From: Colius striatus
Lineage: Eukaryota; Chordata; Aves; Coliiformes; Coliidae
NCBI RefSeq assembly: GCF_028858725.1
Contig: NC_084760.1
Location: 91,075,867 to 91,139,866 of the forward strand
Length of the DNA stretch: 64,000 nt
Direction: 5' to 3'
Each line of letters begins with the position of its first letter. The stretch's first letter is position 1. This document shows positions 41,101 through 50,339 of the stretch, piece after piece. The position numbers were made by a program, and so were the translations under genes. Below the pieces are notes generated by a model. The model searched no databases. It had not been told where the DNA came from and saw only the letters and a program-made list of their open reading frames with translations.

Positions 41101-43360
41101 CAACATGTTCCACACGTGTTCTACTCAAGATATGAAGAACTACCTCTTTCTCTTTGTATTGAACCTGGATTCTTGTACTTTAAAGTATACTCATTCTTTT
41201 ATCAGAGGACAGAATAAACACCTAACAACTACTGACTTTCCTTATCACATCCTTGGTTTTGCAGACTTCTGTCACACCCTTCTTAAGTTATCTCTTTTCA
41301 AGGTGACAGGATAAACTACAAAGTTGTTCCTTGCAGAGAAGCCATTGCCATCCTTTGAAAACAAGCTACACTATGTTGCTATGAAATATGACAACAGTAA
41401 CAGTGGTAACAATGGTAATTTTCTTCCACCGATAAATGAAGAATGAAAATAATCATAGCCTTGTGGTGTTATAGAATTTGGATAGTAAAAAAACCATGAA
41501 AATAAATCAGTAATTATAAACTCTATAATTAAGAGAGATCATTCTTCACCCTGATTATCAAAGTCCTGGAAGGGATTACTTTTTAACCTATCATAAAAAT
41601 GATTTACAAATGATATACCAGGAATTATCTGTAAGACACTAGAGAATGAAAGAAACAGATGGCCAGACATCACTGTATGTGATAAGAGAGTCATGCCTCT
41701 TTAAGACTGTGGGAAGAAAACACTACATTTACACTAAAAAGCCGATTCTGACCCTAGGCACATTTCATTTAAAGGCAGCATCCCAGAGCCTGAAATGTGA
41801 TGAGTGGGGATCTTTAAGCTTCATTCCAACAAGACCTGGTGACAGCCCTGAAGGGTCTTGTATAGCTTGTTTCTTTAAATTAGAAATACTGGGCCAAATT
41901 TATGGCAAATCTAAATTGAAACAATCTATTCTGCCACAAATAAATATGACTACAAAATTAATCACAAAATCAACACCAACCAACGGACCTTGTTGTAGAA
42001 GACAGTTAGTACAAGAGTATTCTGTTTGCAGGTGGTTTGTTTCTGTTTGCTCAGTTTGTTTTTATCTCCCTCTCATTCTGCTCAGAACAATACCTGCAAG
42101 GGAAAGATGTCATTTCTGGGCATACACTGAAAGCTAGAGCTGGTAAATCAGTTCATTAGGTTTGCTTCAACCTGGGAAGCAGAAGTTAGCCTTCCAGAAA
42201 GAGTTACACAGTCTGAGTGAAAACTTTATCAGCGTCCTTGACATAGTACAGAGGTGAATGTTCTGGGCTTTTTTAAACACAGCTGTGACTCTTCGTGAGA
42301 GTTCTGAAACTGTCCCAGCGACAGACTGCAGGCTGGCCAGACACAGAGAATGGATTTTTTGTGCCTCTCCAAAGAGGGCTAGAGTACACTGGTAGGTAAT
42401 TCTGAAATTATAAGCCTGTGGGATTATTTAGTTACTAGCATGGAATTTGTCTTTTTTGGTAGATTTTTTTTTCTATTTTAAGTCAGTTGTTCAGTTTGTT
42501 AGTTACAAACTACCATTCCCTGCTTTTAATATCTGGCATGAAGAAACCTTTTTCATAGTTTAAGACATGTCCAGTCAGTATCTGCTCCAGCACCTGGATA
42601 GTGCTTCCCAGAATATTTCAACTACTTGATAGTTCATCTTTGCAAAAGTATAGGTCTGTTAAGTTTCCCGTATAGATGTATATGTGTCTATATACACGTA
42701 CCCATATAACCTTTTCCTACTGGGAGGTAGCACAGCATGTTGCAAAAACATGAAGAGAAAGCCACTCACTGATTTCATCATTGTATATTACATTCCGGCC
42801 TATTTCAAAACCTTGACTTTCCATCCCAGCAGCGTTTCTAGACTGAAGCTGATATCAAACCTATGCCTGTAGCAAACTCTCTGCAGAATAGCAATCCAAA
42901 TAAAACAATTGTAGTTAACGTATAAAACATGTGGGCTTTAAAAAACCCCATTGTATTGAAACTGTTTATGACTTTGAACTCAGTTATCTTTCAGTCCTTT
43001 TATTTCCTTACAGCTCACCACAGATAATGTGATGTTACTCAGTCTGTCTATGCCTTCATTATGAAATTAGTTCAAGGTTGAGGGCAAATTCAGTTACCCA
43101 AAGTTCAGTGGTATTGGTACTGTTGGAATCTAGATTCAGAACTTTTGATCTTACCTTTATGCTGTTGCATAAACCATTTGGGGATGCTTTGCTTGCTTTA
43201 CTTACAAGCTTAAAATTTTCATTCCACACTTTCCACTTTGTCTAACAAATGGCCCCAAAACATTTGCTCTTACTTGTTTTGATGAAAAGAGTTATCATTG
43301 AAAACTATGGGGGGAAATTAAAAGTCTCTCCGTTGCATTATCTTCGGAGGTTTCTTTTAA
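38160..43360. other. Region between SLC30A10 and the upstream ZnT10-like exon, left part
   Basis: AT-rich, with no exon I can support on either strand. I looked by eye on the minus strand for ZnT exons 2-4 (a TM5 HxxxD segment, PKGVN, HEVHVW) and found none. The plus-strand open frame at 41,646-42,137 (163 codons) resembles nothing I know. If the ZnT10-like exon splices to SLC30A10 exon 2, this region is intron. Confidence 0.5.
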
Positions 43361-43710
43361 GAATCATAAAATCACAGAATGGTAGGGTTGGAAGGGACCT
43401 TTAGAGATCTTCTACTCCAACTCCCCTGCAGAAGCAGGGTCACCTAGATCAGGTCACGTAGGAACATGTCCAGGCGGGTCTTGAAGACCTCCAAGGAAAG
43501 AGACTCCATAACCCCTCTGGGCAGCCTGTGCCAGGGCTCCATCACCCTCACAGTGAAATAGTTTTTTCTTATATTTAAGTGGAACTTTTTGTGTTACAGC
43601 TTCATCCCATTACCCCTTGTCCTGTTGCTATGCACAACAGAAAAAAGGGATGCCTCAACCTCCTGACACCCACCATTTAGATATTTGTAAATATTAATAA
43701 GATCTCCCCT
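43361..43710 (-). mobile_element. CR1 LINE 3' fragment
   Basis: It begins with the reversed CR1 tail GAATCATAAAATCACAGAAT, then GGTTGGAAGGGACCTTTAG. It continues through the typical CR1 3' region to GATCTCCCCT. It is 5' truncated, and closely similar in reverse to the copy at 45.8-46.2 kb. Confidence 0.92.
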
Positions 43711-43775
43711 CCACAGAATGGTAGGGACCTCTGGAGATCATTTAGTCCAGCCCCCAAAAACTAAAATCAGATCTG
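43711..43775 (-). mobile_element. Second, short CR1 3' fragment abutting the first
   Basis: CCACAGAATGGTAGGGACC and CTGGAGATCATTTAGTCCAG repeat a CR1 3' terminus directly after the previous copy's truncated end. This means either one insertion next to another or one insertion within an older CR1. The right end is approximate. Confidence 0.75.
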
Positions 43776-45804
43776 ACTAAAATTTAGTGAAGCATATTGC
43801 TGAGTAAGCTTTCAGTCCCTTCCCCTCTGTCTTGTCTTTGTTAAGGACTCTGGATTAGAGCTTCAGCTAATATAAATTATCACAGATCTAATTACCTTTG
43901 GGGCAGCTGCTCAGAAAAGCTTTGGAAGAATTTGATGAGGATGATTTGGCACACTATTAAACTAAAGACCTTCAGGAAAGACAGTTGCTCAGTCTGAGAT
44001 ATCTGGTAAGCAAATTATTTTGAGAGTTTCTCAAAGCCAGCCAAAACCAGAACACCTTTATATTCCATTTGAGAGGACTATGTCCACTAATGCTGTAGAA
44101 ATCAATGCCAGAATATCTAAATATTTGGTTAGCGTAGGCTTTGGTTATCTCCATGTCAATATACTAACACCTCTGGGATTTATGGAAATAAACATATAAA
44201 GTCCATTTCTGGATACGATGTTATCAGGCATTTGGGAGCTGGATACCACAGTGCACAGTGCCTGTGTAGGCAGCATAAATCTATGAGGATGGTATGGTAT
44301 GATTGAAGCAACTATTTGTTGGTAAACCCCGGTGGTGTGCATTTGATAGTCATCTGTCTATGAATGCAGTCAGGGGATGAACTGGCAAGAAGCATTTACT
44401 GAAGGGTTGGTGCTTTCGAGGGAAAAATAGTGTCAGCCTGGCAACAACACAGTGAAAACAGAGGTAAACTAGAGGCAGAAATGTTAATCTTGAGGAAAAG
44501 CTTTCAGGCTTTTCACGTGTGAAAGGCATAGAAAGCCAGAGGTTTGTTGTTATAGATGTTGAACCCAGGGTTCCTTCTCATTCCATAAAAATGTCTTCAA
44601 GCCATCAGACTGGAATAGCCTGGCACCCTTTCAGCAATACATTTGAGAGAGAAACCTCTTCACACCAAGAAACTTATTTTTCTCAAATCCAGGTGAATTA
44701 AATGATCATTAAATTCTTCACACTGACAATCTAAGAAACCGATATCCTTTGCTCTGGGTCTCTAATCCCCAGAGCACTTTGCTCTCTTACAGTATTGATT
44801 GTTGAGTCTGTTGAATTAGAGAGGCACTACAAAAACCATTACTTTTCAATACCTGCACAGTTTTGCTCACCAGGTCTCCACTGGGAAGGTCTATGACATC
44901 AAGATACAAGTCAAGCAGCCACTTATCTGCTCATTTTGGCCTATAAATTTTCTCTCTTCACCTGGGACTAGTATCTTTGCAAGAGATGTTTAAAATTTGA
45001 GTTCAGAATATTACAGCAATAAAGCTTTCCCAAGTCACTCAGTCAGTTAAAACTAGAGCTTCTCTTCATTCACACATGCATACCCCAAATCTCTCCTACT
45101 TACAAAAGCCTGGGAAAAAAAAAAACCCAAAGTCTCACAGCAAGCCTAAGAATAAACTAACTCACACTTCATAAGGTCAGGAGGAGACAAAATGTATGTT
45201 TTCCATTTGTGGGAACGACTGCTAGCTTACATGCCACCTCTTATCTAAGAAGCAGGCTGCTGTTGCACAGTGAAACAAGAGAATCAAGACCCAAGAGCTT
45301 TACCACATAAAAAGCATATATACATGCCTGCTAAATTGCACCTACCAGAGTATAAAAGAGAGACTTGGCTGCTAACGCAGAACAAGTGAACTCATTGAAC
45401 TCTGTGAACTGTGTGAAGACCATGAAGTCTCTCAGAAGATTAGGGCTGTTTCTCACAGCCCCAGCCATTATATGGGTGGCTCAGTATCAAACAGGTTGTG
45501 TTAGGTCACATCTTCATTTCCTACTTCCCCCCCATCTCCCTGTAAAGATCACACGATGACAGAACAAGTGTTTTCTTCATGTTAAGCCTTTATTCATTTT
45601 CTCAAGACAAACAACAGAGTATTGCTATCATTGGAGTAATGTGGTGCTCTTCAAACTGATCCCCCTAGCAGTTTAAAACTTTGTATAAATGAGTAGAAGA
45701 GACAGTAGCACTGAACTACTTAAACAAGAGTAAGCTGATCCCTCTGTGCAGTAAAATAGGCTTCTGTATTTTTATCACTGACTATGAAGGGTATGATCAC
45801 CACC

Positions 45805-46247
45805 AAGGGCCACCCAGATGATCAGGGGAATGGAACATCTTTCATATGAGGACAGGCTGTGAGAACTGGGGCTGTTTAGTCTGGAGAAGAGGAGACTGAG
45901 GGGAGATCTTATTAACATTTACAAATATCTAAAGGGTGGGTGTCAGGAGGTTGGGACATCCCTTTTTTCTATAGTAGCTAGTAACAGGACAAGGGGTAAT
46001 GGGATGAAGCTGGAACACAAAAAGTTCCACTTAAATAAAAGAAAAACCTATTTCACTGTTGGGGTGAGGGAGCCCTGGCACAGGCTGCCCAGAGGGGTTG
46101 TGGAGTCTCCTTCCCTGGAAGTCTTCAAGACCCGCCTGGACATGTTCCTATGCGACCTGATCTAGGTGACCCTGCTTCTGCAGGGGTGTTGGACTAGATG
46201 ATCTCTAAAGGTCCCTTCCAGTCCTACCATTCTATGATTCTATGATC
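45805..46247 (+). mobile_element. CR1 LINE 3' fragment
   Basis: Plus-strand CR1 3' region, from GGCCACCCAGATGATCAGGG through the usual text to the tail CTACCATTCTATGATTCTATG. It belongs to the same or a very close subfamily as the minus-strand copy at 43.4-43.7 kb, so the pair forms an inverted repeat about 2 kb apart. The left end is approximate. Confidence 0.93.
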
Positions 46248-49200
46248 AATATTAAATTTTCTGATATTTATTATAAAAGCCTGGTTTTTTTCCAGCTTCT
46301 TATTACTTTGCCATAGCCTTCATTTTTTTGTGCCAAAATTTTCTACATAAGATACAAGACCTCAAAGTTGTCAGAAAATTCTGGCTAAAGCCGCTCCATC
46401 GTTTCCAACAGCAACAGTAAGAAAAGCGTTTTGTGAATGTTAACTTCTGCCAAGTTACTTAGGGAAGCTTTAATATTTCTTTATTTTAACAAGTATTTCC
46501 TGGATTTTAAGTCAAAGCAATAACTATACTGTGCTGCCCACCACACTGCTGTGGATATCCCAGCTGGCCCAAGTATCTTCACACGGCACTTCCTTTAGAG
46601 AGTGTAGACATATTTTATACCTGTAATAGCTGTGTTGGGACAGCATCAAAAGAAAGAACAGGGGCATATCCTCCCTGTACTCTTGCTGACCTTCCTTCTT
46701 AGTCCTAACATAGCGTGGGGAACTACACTGTCTGAATCAAGTGCAAAGATAGATCTAGAGAGCAGAGAGACCTTAATTTAAACTGGTAGGAGAAGGGTGC
46801 TTACAGCTGGCAGAGGGGACAGACAGGAATTTGATTGATATAGAAAGTGAGAGAGAGGCAAAGGGGGAGAGCAGTAGATGAAGACTTTGGGAGTCAGACA
46901 CAGAGCAAAAGGGCAGAAAGAATCAGAAAAAAAAGAGGAGGAGGAACAGAAGAGTAAGGGGTGAGAGGCAAAACAAACCCAGATGATGGGTGGAGGGAGG
47001 GAAGCTGGATCTACCTGAGGTGGCAACTTGGAAAAACTACATTTATACTTGCTCACCAAGAATATTCATACTAAGTTGAGAACTTGAAGCGTGGATGCTG
47101 CAATGAGCTAAATGAGGAGTACAGAAGTAAAACAAGGGAAAAGCATGGAAAGGTGGGTTGGTGCCTGTGAACACCACCCTCTGTGTGCACTGGATCTCAG
47201 ACCTGGCTAGTAATGCTCGTTGTAGGCATAGCTCGCTCTGCTGCTGCTGTCAGCACCATCCAGGAAAGCCACTGGCTAATTTTTCCATCCCTGACAGTAG
47301 CCTATGCAACAGAGGAATGAGGTGAACTGTAGACTGTTGCAATTAATCATGGCACTAATACACATGGAAGAATTTGCTTCATTGTGATTTAGGTGTTCCC
47401 ACTGCCCTCAGCACCCATAATACAGCACTGGACAACTGAAATGCTCAATTTTTTGCTTTGTAGTTTTCAAAGCAGTGCAAGAAATCACATCCATGAGAGG
47501 ACAGAGCTGTTTAAAACTATATCCTACTTGGGAAACAGATTTGAAGGCAGCTCTCCCGCTTTCTGGGAAGCCTAAAAGGTAGAGGACTACAAACCTTTAC
47601 CCTCCAGCAAAATGTCACTGACGTCAGGAGATTGCTCAGGTGCCACTCAGGGTATTGCCTGTGGACAGCTGAATTGCACCAGGATTCAGAGACCACGTCG
47701 ATCCACTTGAATTTCTGCTAGTGGTGCTGACACACTAGAAAATTTGCTTTGACTTCAGTCTCCAGGAAATAATGTCTTTTCCTCATTCACAGGATGAGAA
47801 GAGATAAAGATGGAATCCCTCTTTTTAAGTGTTTTTCAATATATACATAAAATATACGTAAAGCATGTAAGTATGCTTTTCAGAGTATGGCTCTTTGGGA
47901 AATAACATTTCTCTTGAAAGAAATGTAATTAAAATCCCACTCAGGTTGAATATAGAGAAAATTAGAGGAAATAAATGTGAATCTTCACCTAAGTGGGGAT
48001 TATAAAATGAAGTCCAGAAGAAAGGAGCATTCCCTCTATCATGCAAAATGGCATTGTCTTGCCTGTAGGCAGTACTGCAAGCACATCAGATTCATTGTAT
48101 CAGAAATAGAGAAGCAAAACCACTGACAAATCTGCACCACTTGTAGGATTGTGCAAAATTAATCCCTGCCTTTTGCACCTGAAATTCAGTTGAAAGCAAA
48201 ACAGAGTTGCCAGGTATTTGACCATGAGTCTATCAGAGGGAGAGGGATGGCTGTGTTGTCCCAGGGCGTTGTTCAGAGCAGGATCCGGGAAATTCAGTGA
48301 GAATGGCATTAACCTGCACAGTTGTCATTAATTTCAGTTAATTCCTTAATTACCTTACACTCTCCACCTTTGGTTTTAAGTGCTGATTTGCTCCTCCTCC
48401 CTGACTTCACCCAGAGGCACAGTTTTGGAAGCTTTCTTCCATGAAGCCATCATAGGATTTCATCAGGAATTGCTAACAGTTCCTAATATAAGCGCCCATT
48501 AAATCCTCCTGCTGGTTACACACGACCACAACTTTAGTCTAACAGCAGCTTAAACTTTAAACAGTCAGGCATCTAAACAAATGGGCAACAAAATAAGTTG
48601 TGCATCTGGTTTTAGTGTTACACACCAGTAATGTTAAACCTTCAATATTTTCTGGAGGTAGCTTTAATAACAGACAGAAACTTTTTCCACTTTAAACTCT
48701 TGAGAAAACACATTGAACATTGAAATGCCAACTAACAAACTTTTAATATCTAGCTCCAAAGTCCTGTCTAGCCTGAAAGTCAAATATAAAACTTACCTCA
48801 CCTAGAGCAGTACATAACAGCAGCTGCTTTATTAGACAGGTTCTCCCAGCTTTCCCCCCAGGATGTACAGTTAACAATTTGCGAATGTCTGGTTCCTATC
48901 CCAGTGGAAACGTTTCTGTTTTTAAGAAACATGTTTGTATGTGTGTATGCATAAATACATGCAGAGAAAGAGAATTTGCATGTATCTTATGTCAAATTAA
49001 GTGAGATTGTTTCTGCAGGAATGAAAAAGCCCTCCCCATCCCTCCTCTCAAATGTTGAAACTTGAAAATTCTGTGCTAATAAAAAGAAAGGCTGAACCTC
49101 TGTGCACTCAAAAGAACCTCCTGACAAAGATTTGTGTAGCAGAATAACCCGGTTTCTTCCCCGCACGCTCGCCCAAGCATAGGTTACCAAACATCAGCAA

Positions 49201-49427
49201 AGAACACTCGAGCTCTGAATACATAGGTGTTTTGGTCAGCATACAAATATTCTCAAAACAGTTTTTACCCCCAAGACAAAGGCATCTTAAGAGTTTCCTT
49301 TTGCTGCTACCTGTTCTTTTGCCTCATACAAACTATGAACACTTCTTAAAAGGTAACAACATCTTAGATGAAAATTACAGCAGAATTGCTAAAGCATTGA
49401 GGATTGTGGATGATTAGTATTTTACAA
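46248..49427. other. Region between CR1 copy and ZnT10-like exon
   Basis: No supported exon on either strand. It includes a purine-rich tract on the plus strand (about 46,840-47,000, GGAGGAGG-type) that makes a Phe/Ser-rich open frame on the other strand. On the minus strand an AATAAA hexamer (plus 48,827-48,832) could serve a short transcript from the ZnT10-like exon, but this is not supported otherwise. Confidence 0.5.
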
Positions 49428-49514
49428 TTAGGTATTTCCTAAGAAGTACCTCCTTAGGATGGCAGTACACTTTGTCCTGTGTTTGTCCAGCCAGTAGATC
49501 AGGGAAAAATTTAC

Positions 49515-49627
49515 CTTGTAGACCACTGTACACTTTAGAAAGTCAAAGCATGCACTACTTGAAGAGAAAGACTTGTGGTGATAGCTGGAAACATGTATGG
49601 GCTCAGGCATAAAATCCATTGCCCTTG
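49515..49627 (-). other. Candidate downstream exon of the ZnT10-like transcript
   Basis: It has an acceptor-like TTTTGTTAG|CAAGG and a strong donor CTACAAG|GTAAAT, with 113 nt between them. A phase-1 entry gives 37 codons with no stop (ARAMDFMPEPIHVSS, then two His and a Ser-rich run). It exits in phase 0, so it would not fit SLC30A10 exon 2. Read through the donor, the frame continues to a stop at 49,428. The peptide resembles no ZnT segment that I recognise. It may be chance or a terminal exon of a short TM1-4 product. Confidence 0.2.
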
Positions 49628-49760
49628 CTAACAAAAGAATAAAACAAAATAAAACATTTTTCTTGCCCATCTCAGAGAAGAAGTAAATAGTCTCTAGAAA
49701 AGTCACTAAGCAGCAGCATAGAGGGCTGGGAACTTTGAGCAATAGCATTAGGTTATTTAC

Positions 49761-50205
49761 CTGTTTCAGGGTCTCCTTCGGGTGCATGACAGTAACAGCA
49801 GTCCATGAAGATAACATAGTTGAGCACATTGAAGAACAGACCTGTGATTCCGACAGCGAGGATAAGCAGCACATTCTCAGTCTTCTGTGGATTGATAAAC
49901 CTCTTGATTGCCTCAACAAAGATGCTAAACATTAGAGCAGTGGCAAAAACGGAGTTGCCAAAAGCTCCCAGCACATCTGCCCGGCTGAAGCCAAAAGTGT
50001 TAGCCTTGTGCCATCTGATGCGACTCAGCCTTACGCCAAACAAACCGATGATCATGGAAATCAAGTGAGAGAGAACAGCAAAGGCATCTGAAGCTAAGGA
50101 AAGAGAATTGCCTATGGAGGCTACCGAGACCTCGAGAATGAAAAGCAGAAGGCTCACCACGCACATGAAGATGAGCCTGCTGCTCCTGCCCGAGTAGCGG
50201 CCCAT
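49761..50205 (-). CDS. ZnT10-like first exon (TM1-TM4); tandem paralogue or alternative first exon of SLC30A10
   Basis: Intact 445-nt coding exon (148 residues plus one base). It starts MGRYSGRSSRLIFM with a good Kozak context and ends at the strong donor AAACAG|GTAAAT, in phase 1 like SLC30A10 exon 1. By eye about 60 of 135 positions match SLC30A10 exon 1 with one gap, so the duplication is old yet the frame is clean. Family features include TFGFSRADVLGAF, FVEAIKRFINP and a loop beginning CYCHAPEGD. The TM2 site reads SDAFAVLSH: D40 is kept, position 43 is Ala, and position 47 is His. Normal members have H or N at 43 and D at 47. I found no TM5-TM6 or C-terminal exons downstream before SLC30A10. 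It is either exon 1 of a partly lost paralogue, or an alternative first exon splicing in frame to SLC30A10 exon 2 (36,679), predicting 413 aa. Confidence 0.88.
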
Positions 50206-50321
50206 TTCTGTTGCTCTTTCCCCTTACTCTGAGGTTCTGCAAGATAGAGCAGCGCAAAGAGAAGCTCACTGCCTGTGATTCTGCCCTTCGCCTGTCAGCG
50301 CTGCTCACATGCAGGAGTCAC

Positions 50322-50328
50322 TTTTATA
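50322..50328 (-). promoter_or_regulatory. TATA box of the ZnT10-like exon
   Basis: TATAAAA on the minus strand, about 117 bp upstream of the ATG at 50,205. Transcription would start near 50,295, leaving a 5' UTR of about 90 nt with no intron needed. This contrasts with the CpG-island promoter of SLC30A10 and supports a dedicated, regulated promoter. Confidence 0.6.
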
Positions 50329-50339
50329 GGAAGCACTAA

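Noticed and set aside
44220-44270. Plus-strand IWELDTTVH, which recalls the HIWEL motif of ZnT C-terminal domains.
   Set aside because: It is on the wrong strand for the ZnT genes, and only three to four residues match before the frame stops.
44145-44342. Possible relic of a ZnT exon 3: minus-strand INPRGVSI resembles VPKGVNM, with about 16 of 18 bases matching SLC30A10 exon 3 around ATATTAACACCTTTGGGA.
   Set aside because: The similarity fades within a few codons on both sides, no TM5 HxxxD segment precedes it, there is no donor at the right place, and the same bases also match part of exon 4. A short chance match is the simpler reading.
46778-47059. 93-codon minus-strand frame rich in Phe, Ser, Pro and Leu.
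   Set aside because: It is the complement of a plus-strand purine-rich GGAGGA tract. The composition explains the lack of stops.
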